A stretch of 64,000 nt of DNA. Origin: Astropecten irregularis (taxonomy: Eukaryota; Echinodermata; Asteroidea; Paxillosida; Astropectinidae). The notes beneath the pieces were generated by a model. That model saw nothing but the letters and a program-made list of their open reading frames with translations, did no database searches and was not told the DNA's origin. A program made the translations under genes and the position numbers. Location: contig OZ020255.1 in NCBI GenBank assembly GCA_963971285.1, forward strand, positions 2,666,001 to 2,730,000, in the 5' to 3' direction. This document shows, one piece after another, positions 48,774-58,830 of the stretch (positions are counted from its first letter, which is position 1; each line of letters begins with the position of its first letter).

Positions 48774-49619
48774 TTGAAACTCCTCATGGCACATGTGAGC
48801 CTGAGGCAGCCACACAACATGTCATACATGGTATTACTGAGGAAGAAATTTCTGGAGTCATTCACTGGTCATCACTACAATAGCAGCAGAGACCACAAAC
48901 TCATGTACAAGGCACTGCAGCAACTTCAAATAGACAGCTTCTTGTCCTCCCTCCTTTCAGCTGAAAAAGAGCAGACCAGACGCTTCATTTCATGCCTGTA
49001 TTTGTCCTTTCCTGATCAAACATGGCATGATTTGGCTACTGGTGAAGCACTACAACAAGTAGCCACCCGGAATGCAAAACCCTTCAACTATTGGAGCTCA
49101 TATATTGAGATTGTTGAAGTTCTGCTTCTTTTCCAGAGAGTCACAGGAGAGCTCATTGGGAGCTCCATCTTTCTAGTGTGAGAGAAATGCTGCCCTGGGT
49201 ACTTGCCTATAATCAGCAGAATTACGAGAGATACATGCCTGCCTATTGGCTAGAAATGATGGACATTCCCAATAGCCACCCAGAAGTGCACAAGCAACAC
49301 AAGGATAAGAACTTTGTTGTGCAATGCAGTGATCATCCATTTGCACAAGTTGCCTGTGATCTAACCATTGAGCAGACGGCAAACAGGGATTCCAAGACAA
49401 AGGGCGGTATGATTGGCTTTAAAACAAAAAAGGTGCTCTGAACAGATGGATAACAACACACCATGCCAACGCAGCAATCACCCATCAGTGTGAAGATATG
49501 GCAGGGAAGGGAACGGTAACAGGTAAGCATACCGATCTTAAGCAGAGCTGGATCAAACGTGATCGACGTGATGCGTCTGCAATCAAAGAAATTGTCTGCA
49601 GCATGGTTGATCCCTTATA
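48774..49619 (+). pseudogene. Fragment of an uncharacterised multi-copy invertebrate protein family
   Basis: Adjacent frames encode RFISCLYLSFPDQTWHDLAT, NYWSSYIEIVEVLLLFQRV, then MLPWVLAYNQQNYERYMPAY, THP-like SHPEVHKQ, TIEQTANRDSKTKGGMIGF and, after a frame slip near 49430, NRWITTHHANAAITHQCEDM, ending at TAA 49617-49619. The LPW.LAYN..NY.RY and IEQT.NRD.KT.GG motifs belong to a family repeated in cnidarian and echinoderm genomes; its function is unknown to me. Stops at 49181 and 49440 break this copy, and the LINE sits at its 5' edge. Confidence 0.6.
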
Positions 49620-50074
49620 ACTTACTGTAGGGATATGCATTAGCCCCTGCCCCTAGTGTAAGCCCCTGCCCTAGTGTTAGCCCCTAGTGTAAATAGTTTT
49701 GCTACCCCATAAATGTTTGGGTTTTACTAGTTTCTCTGAGTTATCTTAACTGTTTCATGCCAAGTTCCAAGTAACATTATACCCAACTCAGAGCAGACAT
49801 GAAACAGCAGTTTGGCAACACCCTGGGGACCGCACAGGGAATTGGGGTGAGTTGACATTGTGGTCAACATTTCTTTCCTATTTAGCTGTTTCGCATGCAG
49901 CGGAACAGCTTTTGTTTTTCTTCTTTTGTTTTTCTTGTTTTTTTTCTTGTTCCCTTTTTTCCCATAGACATAACACAGGGTTTTTCTACAAGTCACTTCT
50001 ACCATTATGCGAATTCCGATCAACTTCATACTTGGCACATAGTTAGACCACCACCCCGAATAGTGTCCCGCGTA
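49620..50074. other. Unassigned sequence
   Basis: A short tandem 'cccctgccctagtgt(t/a)ag' repeat occurs at 49645-49695, and a T/C-rich tract at 49910-49960. Confidence 0.4.
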
Positions 50075-50700
50075 TGTACGTCATCGTGACGTCATCACGT
50101 GCACAATTACGTCATCATAAAAGTGAACATTTTAAGGCTCTTTATCTCCGGAACGGCAAGTCCGATGCAGCTCAAACTTGGTATGCAAGTATAAGGGCAC
50201 GTGTTATAGACAAAAATTGCAGTCACGTGTCGATGACGTCATCGTGTGATTGTATACGAATTATTAAATTTTTGGACCTTTTCTTTATATCTCATGAACG
50301 ACAAGTCGTATTTTCGAAATTCTTTCGGCAAAATGTTTGTTAGGCTAAAGGCACATACCACAAATAAAAAAACGTTGTGACGCCATGATGACGTCATCAA
50401 AAATCTGATTTTCAGATTCACACATAAGGGAATATCCGATGGTAATGAAACTTGGTAGGTAGGTAGGGAATGGTACTAGTATCCTACATGTGAAGTTAAG
50501 TCACGATGACGTCATCGGCTGGTTTTTTATTGATTTTTGAATATTTCATTTTGCCATTTTTTTCCCAGAAACACATATAAGCGAATATCCGATCGTACTG
50601 AAACTTGGTTGGTAGGTAGGAAATGGTATTAGTATCACTAATGTGAAGTGACGTCACGATGACGTCATCGCCTGATTTTTTATTGATTTTTTAAAAAATA
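50075..50700. repeat. Degenerate tandem repeat containing TGACGTCA palindromes
   Basis: About four units of 130-155 bp, each with GATGACGTCATC near its end (50088, 50231, 50387, 50504, 50656) and a preceding 'aatatccgatcgtactgaaa'/'cttggtaggtagg' segment best seen at 50430 and 50583. TGACGTCA is the consensus CRE/ATF site. No coding region. Confidence 0.8.
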
Positions 50701-51293
50701 ATTTTGCCATTTAGAGTCAAACACAATAACACAAAACATGTACGTGCTTTGGAACTTTTTGGACCGCTGATATGGCTATATATAGTAGTAGTGAGTAGTG
50801 GGCCAATTGTGTACACGTGAACGGAGCACGACGGGCTAGAAAATCAATCTTTTTTTTTTCACCGCCCATATATGCACAACCATACATACTATGCGCGCTG
50901 GTCTATAGTAGACTCAGCCATTTCTGTGTTTCCCATGGGCATGTGTATGTACATGTATCTGTATACGTGTATTAATGGACGAGTGACGACGCTCCTGATA
51001 GTTGTTTACGACAATTAAACCACCGCTACTTCTCTGTACTGGGACAATTGCGTTCACATTATTTATAAAAACATACGCGAAACAGCTCAGTGTTTGTCAA
51101 CAAACACATCTAGTTTTGTTTCTTGTTCTATCATTCATAAATCTAGATCAACATGAATATAAGTAAAAATACTAGTCTGCCTTTTTTGCTAGACATACTA
51201 ATTTCAACTTCAAGGCAATCTATTTTTGTGCATTTTGTATGCCACTACAGTGTATGTTCCTGCTGTATACAAGTCACTATATAAAGATGCCTG
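50701..51293. other. Unassigned sequence
   Basis: AT-rich, no recognisable element. Confidence 0.4.
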
Positions 51294-51956
51294 ATGGAGG
51301 TAACATGCACAGACGCATTTGAGCAACTGTTGGAGAAAGTCTCTCAGAAGTTGGCAGAGTCCAATGCCACACAAAGCTTTGGCATTTACTTTCAGGGCAC
51401 ATACAGCTCAAGAGCAAGTCAGTGGGCAGTCTGTTTCATGAAGGGAACCTGCATCAACACAAATACGTTATGTGGAGGCTTTCCATCACACCCTGAAATA
51501 CTTGTACATGAAGGGATTTGTAAATAAGAGGGTTGACAGATTCAAATCAAAACAAATTGAATTTGCTGATTCAATTTGTTCAGGACAAGACATTTGATCG
51601 ACTAGTCAGGCTTCAGAAGGGCAAGCTTTCCCAGCGCAGGCATAACATCAATACACGCCATGGAGCCAGTCTGAAGATGAGCGTAGAGGGTGTGACAGTA
51701 GATGGGGAGTCCAAGTGGATAGTTAAGTCAAGTGATGGTATTGATGAGTACAGAGTGAAAAGGAGTGATGCTCGTTGTCATCTCGCTTGTGAGCTATCTT
51801 GTCACACTTGCAAGATATGCATACACAAGTTCATTTGTGTATGTGTGGACTGTGTTGTCAGGGGGACCCTTTGTAAGCATACTCATCTAGTGACCCGCTA
51901 CCTGCAAACCTGTATGTCTGTTCCTCCACCATCTCAAGCATCAGACCAAGCACACT
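51294..51956 (+). pseudogene. MULE-like transposase C-terminal fragment with SWIM zinc finger
   Basis: First frame: FGIYFQGTYSSRASQWAVCF, then INTNTLCGGFPSH, the region in which MULE-type proteins switch from the DDE core to the tail. After a frame change near 51530: FDRLVRLQKGKLSQRRHNIN, then a SWIM finger in CKICIHKFICVCVDCVVRGT followed by CKHTHLV (C-x-C...C-x-H). A stop at 51525 separates the parts. The catalytic domain is absent. Confidence 0.72.
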
Positions 51957-52737
51957 GAGATATTTAGAAAGAAAACAAAGTTAAGAAAGAAGACAAATCT
52001 AGGAGGAGTTGCTGCAGAAGATTGATGAACTAAGAAAGTGCGTGGAAGACTACTCCATATCTGAAACATCTATCACTTCTTCAAGTTCAGTATAATTCCT
52101 GCGCAGGTTTTCACCCCATATACAGCTCCTCTTCTACTGAAGTCTAACCATAAAACATTTCCTTTCCCAGTTCCAATCACACCACAGCGACTGAAATTTC
52201 AAGTCAACAAAACAAAAACGGAAGCCAGCTAATATGAAACTTTCAAAGTCTACTAAAGAAGAAAAGTATATCATTCTGAATGAAGAGTACACAGCCGCTG
52301 CAGCTGGTCATGCTGAAGCGGTAGTGAAGGAGACACGTCTTGGAAGTTGCACCTTTTACACTAAGTATGAGTACTTGTATTAGCACTGGGTGTCATTTAA
52401 GTTAGTTTAAGCGATAGGAAGGAGGAGCCTGCATTCAAGTTGGTTCATAGGACAGGGATCAGTGAGTGTTTAGAACCTTTGTTAAAGCATGGAGGAAAGT
52501 AATGCGAAAAGGCTGTAACTAGATCACAACTCAAAGAAAAGACTCTTGAAAGATTCAATACTTGAATTGTATTGCGTTTTTTACACGGTACCCACCTATT
52601 GATAACGCAAACACAACAAAGAATTGATTCACCACATGATCTGTAAAAGAATTGCGTACATTTTTATAGTTTTGTAGAAGAAAGGCATAAGGTTTGTGAT
52701 AAGTGTGGCATTGGGCCCCTCACCATATAATTTTTAG
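51957..52737. other. Tail of the MULE-like fragment and unassigned sequence
   Basis: The frame briefly continues as LQKIDELRKCVEDYSISETS near 52015-52090. Nothing recognisable follows. Confidence 0.35.
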
Positions 52738-53052
52738 CCAACTTATACCAATGAGGACCTTGAAAGTAGGGAGAGTAGGGTGGAAACAGAGGACGAAGAT
52801 GAGGATGTTCAACTTCCGGGATCGAGTGAACTGATGTCTCGCTGCGATACTATGGCCGAGTGGTGCAGCTGTGGCAAGTGCCAAGTATTGCCGACAGAAA
52901 TAACTGGCCAAATTGAACTGGCTGAGGGGAGAGATGGCAACACCAACATTGTGTTAAACAACACATCCAGACTTCTTGGATGTCCGCACCAACAGGGCTG
53001 TTTAGCGAGCAGCACATGTACATGTAATCAGACGAGATGCCCGTGGTCATGA
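52738..53052 (+). pseudogene. P2X7-like cytoplasmic 'ballast' domain fragment
   Basis: Following a TAATTTTTAG acceptor, an acidic stretch (VETEDEDEDVQLPGSSEL) leads to MAEWCSCGKCQVLPTE, the signature at the start of the zinc-binding ballast domain at the C-terminus of P2X7 and of stand-alone invertebrate proteins. The expected 'ECVCC' that should follow is replaced by unrelated sequence and the frame ends at 53052, so the zinc site is incomplete. This could be a lone exon 2 of a decayed gene; a similar gene's other exons lie at 60602-61290. Confidence 0.65.
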
Positions 53053-53485
53053 CAATCAAGGATTGCGTGATATGAGCAACAAATAGCAACTTTCACCAGA
53101 CACATTTATTCTTAATAATGCTGAACCCAACAATGTCAACAAACTTCTCTTGTGCTACTAAAAATGTGTGGTACCCACAATACACCATGTATTAAGTGTA
53201 TTGTGTGAATAATGCGTGGTTATTGATCCAGAAAATGTGGTAATAATATGTAGTAAGCAGCTCTTGTCTTTTGTTGTAGGTGCAGAGGGTTAGGACTAAT
53301 TGATTGAAATGTAGAAGAAAACAATTGCAAAATGTTAATATCTGTACGTGATGTCTCTTAGGCTTTTTTTTAATTGGAGAGCGAGCAATAGTGGGAGTTG
53401 GATTAGAAGTTGTGTTAATAATAACCGCGCAGAAATTCCAGCAGAAGCTTGAGTTAAGGGACCGTCGTATGAAATAAGGAGCACC
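53053..53485. other. Unassigned sequence
   Basis: No features recognised. Confidence 0.4.
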
Positions 53486-53590
53486 TTAACTCTTTGGCTA
53501 CGGCGTGCCGCTCACAACGGCTCAAGAAAAGTCTATTCCTGCCGGCAAGTCGGTGAGAGCGGCTCACTGTCAATACGATGTATCGCGCTT
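53486..53590 (+). repeat. Possible piggyBac left end
   Basis: TTAA followed by CTCTTTGGCTACGGCGTGCCG resembles piggyBac-type termini (TTAA, then a CYCTTTG start). Inverted subterminal sequence 'gccgctca'/'gagcggc' lies within 80 bp. It is 890 bp upstream of the transposase fragment. Confidence 0.45.
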
Positions 53591-54374
53591 GCTATTGGTT
53601 GATCAAGCATCAATTAGCGTCAGTAGCCAATCATATTTCGTAGAGCAGCTATTTAGCATTTATACATTGAGGAGTTTTGTTTGGAAATGCACGGGTTTTA
53701 TGACGTCGTATTTAACGTTGTTAACCCCCAGTGAAGCTGTGTGGCTTTTCGTGCATGAATATAGGGTAATTTCTGAGCACAGTATTGGAATTTGTCTTGA
53801 AGAGTCTCTCCGTATTTGTTGTTGGGCTATAGGGTCTAGGATAATGTTTACTTATACAATACATTTGGACTAAGGCCTTGTGTGAGTACTCGTGGATGGG
53901 TGGCTGTGTCGGATTTTCGGGGGTGGTTGAGTATGTCTGCGTGATGTATGCGGTCAAGTGAGTGCCCGGTTGGCCTGCGCGCGGGGTCGGCCTGTGTATT
54001 TGTGCTTCCATCTTCGGTGTCCCACGCAGTCATCTACCCACATTCTGTGTGCTATGTTTTGTGATTTTATTAATGGCAGGGTATTGTCTTAATCCTTTAG
54101 TGTGTCTTATGTTTTTTTTATTGTCATTTGTCATGTAATGTATAACAATGTACATGTATTATTCTATGCAAACACCTAATTCATGACTGCCTGCCTGAAT
54201 TGTACAGGTGGCCCACCGGGCCCAGACCAGACTGAATAAAGACCATGCAGTGAGCTGAAGTAGAAAACCAGTGTTGTCCAGCTCCATCTGTCAAGAACCT
54301 GTGTGCCTCGTCTTGCCCCATAAACTGTCCCTTACCAGCTTACTGGTCCCCTTCCTCCACATTGGTTTGGGCAG
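53591..54374. other. Sequence between putative piggyBac end and transposase fragment
   Basis: No transposase N-terminus was recognised here, which suggests a deletion or introns. Confidence 0.35.
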
Positions 54375-55094
54375 ATGTTTCCAAGGGATGGCTTCAAAGC
54401 CATCTCCCATACAATGCTCCATGCCTCGGGGACAGATGCCCAATCCAAGGACAAGATCGAGCCTTTCCTCAACTGCATTCTGGACAAGTTTCGCAGTGCA
54501 TTTTACCCCTTCCAGAATGTTTCCATAGACGAGATGGTCATTGGCTGGAAAGGCCAATGGAAGTATAAGCAATATAATCCTGCCAAACCCCGCAAGCACC
54601 ACATCAAAACGTTTGGACTCTGTGACAGCACAACTGGATACGTCCACAATCTTTTGATTTATTTCGGGAAGGAAACGTCGTATGCAGATAAAGACCCAAC
54701 TAGTGGACAATCGGAAAAGGTTTTTGACTACCTTTTGCAGCATCTTGGAAAAGGCTGTCACGTGTTGAACGTGAAGACCACTAACCAGGTTGAGTTCTTC
54801 AACGACAAGGTGATTGACAGTGCATTGGCATGTTGGGCCTATTCAAGATGGCGACCACCACCACAGCAGTGTGGAAAGAGATCAGGAGCCGACAATGACG
54901 TTTGTGGGAGAGTCTGGTCAGAGGTGAAATTCAAACTTTTCGCAGACATTTGGAAGAGCCAAGACATACAGGCCAAGATAGACAATATGCGCAATAATGC
55001 TGCATTTTGGCGAAATTGCCAAGCAAATGATGGTTTCGTCCGTACAACGACAGAAATTAAAAAACAAAATAAAAAAAGTCAAACGAGACTATAA
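54375..55094 (+). CDS. Truncated piggyBac transposase-like protein, 239 aa
   Basis: Residues 1-105 match the start of the piggyBac DDE domain: MFPRDGFKAISHTMLH, LDKFRSAFYPFQNVSIDEMV (first catalytic Asp at residue 52), WKGQWKYKQYNPAKPRKHHI and DSTTGYVHNLLIYFGKET. Similarity continues to DYLLQHLGKGCHV at about 128, then stops exactly where the second catalytic Asp (DNYYTS-type motif) should be. The remaining 110 residues are unrelated, basic and lysine-rich at the end. Full piggyBac transposases have ~550-600 residues, so this lacks the N-terminus, two catalytic Asp and the zinc-binding tail and cannot transpose. Confidence 0.8.
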   Translation: MFPRDGFKAISHTMLHASGTDAQSKDKIEPFLNCILDKFRSAFYPFQNVSIDEMVIGWKGQWKYKQYNPAKPRKHHIKTFGLCDSTTGYVHNLLIYFGKETSYADKDPTSGQSEKVFDYLLQHLGKGCHVLNVKTTNQVEFFNDKVIDSALACWAYSRWRPPPQQCGKRSGADNDVCGRVWSEVKFKLFADIWKSQDIQAKIDNMRNNAAFWRNCQANDGFVRTTTEIKKQNKKSQTRL

Positions 55095-55167
55095 GAAGGT
55101 CATCGACCTTTATCTAGAACTATTAAATGAATAATATTTTAAAATACTAAATAAATAGTATCTACAA

Positions 55168-55535
55168 GTGCCTGTCAGCAGGAAGATGTGTTCAAGGCTA
55201 GCTTGCATCATTGCCTATCATCCAGTTCAATTTACCAAGCCCTTGCAGGGATCAGAAGTTTCTGACGTTCTTGCTGCTGCAGAGACGACCATCAAAAGTC
55301 TCCAAGCACTTCGCTGTGACAAGAAATTTAAGGAAATTCTTCATGCAGCAGAGCTGAAGATCCAGCAGTGCCATCTGGAACATCTGAGTCTGCCACGGAA
55401 AAGAAAAATCCCGAAGAGACACGATGATGGAGCTTGCAGCAGAGTACACTATCAACTTTATAGAAGAACACTACCGGGTTGAGCTCTTCAAGGTGATTGA
55501 CAGTACATTGTCAAATGTGAGAGAATACTTTATAT
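55168..55535 (+). pseudogene. hAT (ZMYM1-like) transposase fragment
   Basis: Encodes VLAAAETTIKSLQALRCDKK, then LPRKRKIPKRHDDG and, after a frame slip near 55430, INFIEEHYRVELFKVIDSTL. The series 'helix after the DDE core, LPRKRK.PKR, EEHYR..F...D' is found in ZMYM1/hAT-type transposases. Both ends are missing. Confidence 0.7.
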
Positions 55536-55713
55536 CCATTATTATTATCTTCTGGTGCACAAGTTCCAGAAAATTAAGTAGACCTATGTTCCTCGGACAA
55601 AAAATTATCAGGCACAGCGAGGTGCATTGTACATGTACATGTATGTTACGTACACGGTGATCGACTGTATGCCATAGAGCTACGTAGCGTAGATGCCAAA
55701 CAAACATGGAGGA

Positions 55714-55883
55714 TGTTGTAACATGCATTACGTGCATGACACTAACTTCATGTTGCCTGACACGAACTACACGTTGTGTGTAGTGTTCTCAATAAAGACG
55801 AGAGCCAAGATGTCAGCCCCCATTACAGTACTTGGTGAGTTCGTTCCATGTATTTACTAGTAAAAGAACCCCCCCATATAACA
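55714..55883 (+). repeat. LTR of a Ty3/mdg4 element
   Basis: A 170-bp segment starting TGTTGTAACATGC and ending CCATATAACA, with AATAAA at 55791-55796. It is immediately followed by a Ty3-type primer-binding site, which fixes its right border. Confidence 0.75.
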
Positions 55884-55901
55884 TGGTGGCAGCGGTGGGA
55901 T
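55884..55901 (+). promoter_or_regulatory. Ty3-type primer-binding site
   Basis: TGGTGGCAGCGGTGGGAT follows the LTR CA directly. This sequence is a common minus-strand priming site in animal Ty3/mdg4 elements. Confidence 0.8.
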
Positions 55902-56081
55902 CAGTAAATACCAGCAGGCATTAGGCCTAGGCCAGTTTGCTTGTTTTAGCCGTATAATTGATCCTCCAGTTTTCGACTTGCTCGCCGTAAGTCTCTCACT
56001 TGCTCGTGTGCACATACATGTACGTACTATACATACATAATAATGGCTCATATACACCTTGGTTGATCGGGCGGCTCGATA

Positions 56082-56323
56082 TGTATGATCAAGTGGAAGA
56101 CATCCACAATTATCTAGAGAGATTCGACCTATATGTAACAGCAAATGACATTGATGACTCCAAGAGAATTGCTGTGCTGTTGAGTGCTGTTGGATCGACA
56201 GTTTACAAGAACATGAAAAGCCTGTCGGATCCTACTCCATTGATTGAGAAGTCCTTCACAGAACTCCTTGAGAAAAGCGTCATGCTGGCTCTGCCGGACG
56301 AGCCATGCTCTCCCCGCGATTGA
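56082..56323 (+). CDS. Ty3 Gag N-terminal fragment, 80 aa
   Basis: Begins MYDQVEDIHNYLERFDLYV and continues RIAVLLSAVGSTVYKNMKSL and LIEKSFTELLEK, the first capsid helices of Ty3/mdg4 Gag. The frame ends 60 bases later and no further Gag or Pol follows, so the element that owned the LTR at 55714 is truncated here. Confidence 0.75.
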
Positions 56324-56535
56324 AGGGTCGTTCTGTATTGTTAGCAGAAGCCAAATATCGTGCTAAACATAAAGATTCAATCAGAGCACAGAATAAGTCT
56401 GAAAGCGTGGAGAAACTTTCAGCTGCCGTCAGTCTGCGATGGATCGCCATGCAGAACTGCTTGGGTGTAGACGACAAGAACACGATGGCAACAATGTTGA
56501 TGGATCATTTTGAGGCAAATGAGTCATGCAGGTAG
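56324..56535 (+). CDS. Unrecognised open segment
   Basis: Basic, helix-prone segment (LAEAKYRAKHKDSIRAQNKS, then LRWIAMQNCLGV) with no recognised family. Possibly another transposon remnant. Confidence 0.25.
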
Positions 56536-56929
56536 GCCGTCTTTTGGCCGGAGTTGTTATACAAAGTGCATTCGTTGGTGGCTCAGTTTGATTATTTCTT
56601 GAAAGTACTCCCACCAGAAGTAGATCCCTATTATTAGTATTACTGAGAACAGCAAAATCTGGAAAATAACCACTCAGTTGTCATGGTTGTGTTCACCATC
56701 ATTATTTCACTTAGCTTGGCGGTGCTCCAATCCAGATATCCCTCGGCCACTGGTCTCCTCTACCATGATGGCGATAGCAAGCAGGGAGGTGTCATCAATC
56801 CACAGGTGGATGGGGAGAGCCCACTTTCTCAGTTTTGCTCCCAAAGCTATTGAACCCACCTGTAGACACAACAGTCCTGGGCATTCAGTCGCAACTAACG
56901 AAGCTGCTCCTGAAACCACAGTCCCAGCT
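56536..56929. other. Unassigned sequence
   Basis: Nothing recognised. Confidence 0.35.
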
Positions 56930-57400
56930 GGTCATGGCCCCAGAGAGAAAGATCCCATTATTCGACGGGAAGGTTGGAGAGGTTCATGAGTTTCTCACGA
57001 ATATTGAAAGTGCTTTTAAGCGATACTCCATCCCAGAGGATCAGAAGGCCGTGTTCCTACTGGATTACCTGCGTGGTGGTCCACGAGCTGAGGTGAAAGC
57101 CCTACTGGAGGAGGACAGGTCCATATCTGAGGTCGAGGCTTTTCTGCGTGAGTCATACGGTGACCAACTACCCGTCGGCGAATTGCAATGACTTTTCCTG
57201 GAACGGCGACAGAGGAGTGGCGAGGCGATACAAGACTACGCAGTTGACCTCGAGAAGCGCTTCCTGAGACTGATACGAAGAGATGAGAACCTGTACTCCA
57301 GCCCCGACTCACCTCTTGCAGAACAGTTTATAGAGGGGATTGAAGACCTTTATCTACGGATCTACGTAACCTGTATAAGCAAGGCACCATGGCTCAGTTT
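56930..57400 (+). pseudogene. Gag-like remnant 3 (homologous to remnant 2)
   Basis: Encodes APERKIPLFDGKVGEVHEFL, AVFLLDYLRGGPRAEVKALL, EVEAFLRESYGDQLPVGELQ, a stop at 57191, then EAIQDYAVDLEKRFLRL and LAEQFIEGIEDLYLRIYV. This is a Gag capsid of PNMA/ARC style. It covers more of the N-terminus than remnant 2, which lies 12 kb away. Confidence 0.7.
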
Positions 57401-57636
57401 AGGGAACTTCGGGAGTACTTCAGGCCCCCCGTAATGATCAGTGCAACCCACAGCTTCCACCCCACTACAAGACCACATCAGAACCCCTCGCAGAGAGAGG
57501 TCCCACAGACAGCCACTTGGGGTCAGACTAAACCCCCACAGTGTGATGTGAATAGAACAAGTCTTAGACTTTTGAAAATGAACTTATGTTGTCTTTCCAT
57601 GTGTCCTTTTTTGTCTGATCATCAATATGTATTAAA
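57401..57636. other. Unassigned sequence
   Basis: Proline/glutamine-rich readings after the Gag remnant may be its linker. No domain is recognised. Confidence 0.3.
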
Positions 57637-57963
57637 ATAGACAAACATGGCATACGAGACAGGATGAAGCATCTCATGGACAGGGTGAAGGAGAGGAATA
57701 GGAGAGAGAATGCAGCAAGTGGGATAGCAGTGGGGAAGATAGACAAGGGCAAGAACATCTTGAACACACTTTGACTGGCATGACAGCCAAGCCACAGTCT
57801 TAAGCATCCCTACCAAGAAAGAAGATGAGGACAGCTACTCTCTGAGAGCACACTTACAGGCAGACCTGGCTGGATGGAAGGTGGTCACTACGGAGGAGAG
57901 TAACCAGATGTGCTACCTGCAGGTGGAAGTTGACGAGGAAGTCCATCCGATGGAAACAAAGTG
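57637..57963 (+). pseudogene. Degraded exon, Myb/SANT-like at its start
   Basis: After an ATTAAAATAG acceptor the frame reads HGIRDRMKHLMDRVKERNRR, then ENAASGIAVGKIDKGKNIL, similar in pattern to the last helix and linker of Myb/SANT-like proteins encoded by transposon-derived genes. A one-base slip at about 57770 leads to TKKEDEDSYSLRAHLQADLA. Function is not known. Confidence 0.35.
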
Positions 57964-58410
57964 AGACAGGCGGTCAGACGGTCCTCAGTTATTTTTGAAG
58001 TTTTGTAAAAAAACGAGTTTAAAAGTTCCAATTTCATAGTGTAGTTAGTTTTGAACAAGAATGGGAAGGCCACAGTGAAGGAACGACCGTCTTGTCATGG
58101 TGACAGCACAGATTTGAGGGTGGCGCAACACAAAGATCAAAACATATACATGTAATGCTGATTGCTGAAGCCAACACTGCTGTGTCACAATTTAATGATC
58201 ATTCTGTAATCCTTTTGTAAGGCTTGTACATTCTTGCTTGCTTTCAGAGATGAAGATATAGAATTGAGGAAGAAAAGAAAAGTCAACTTTGTGTTCTCAA
58301 CAGGGGTGACTAATTTAGTGTCAACAATAAACAGAAAAAATGGTCCATATCAAAATTGTGGAATTTTGAAACTGTGAACAATCAGGTCGATCCTCAATGT
58401 AATACAGAAA
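57964..58410. other. Unassigned sequence
   Basis: No features recognised. Confidence 0.4.
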
Positions 58411-58830
58411 ATGTGTGCACTACATGTATGTACAAATGTAAGTTGGGCAAAGTCGTTTGATGAGTGGCACCTCACCTCAGACATAACTGACAGTGCAGAA
58501 TATGAAGGCAGTGATGCCTACCAACTACTGCTTAGTAGTTTGAAGATACAAATCAAGGAAAACTTGAACTTGTCATGTGTGAAAGACACAGAAGTCACTC
58601 TGAAGGTACCAGTGCAAAATGAGACCTTTTATCTGCTAGCGGATGAACTTGGTACGCAATTACAAACTAAAGGATGCAGAGACATATACAGACCTGACTG
58701 TGAAAGTCTGCAGAATGTCCTTGGCGAGGACAGTTGGTACAGAATAGGAAATGAAGCAAGCGACGTAGCCTACATCAGTGAAGGCACAATACAGATATGG
58801 CTGACAGAACGACAGTACGTGCCTTGTTGA
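58411..58830 (+). CDS. Hypothetical ORF, 139 aa
   Basis: An open frame with balanced amino-acid use, SDAYQLLLSSLKIQIKENLN and then SDVAYISEGTIQIWLTERQ. No family is recognised. Its composition and the YISEGTIQIWL stretch look protein-like, and it could be an exon or a transposon remnant. Confidence 0.4.
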   Translation: MCALHVCTNVSWAKSFDEWHLTSDITDSAEYEGSDAYQLLLSSLKIQIKENLNLSCVKDTEVTLKVPVQNETFYLLADELGTQLQTKGCRDIYRPDCESLQNVLGEDSWYRIGNEASDVAYISEGTIQIWLTERQYVPC

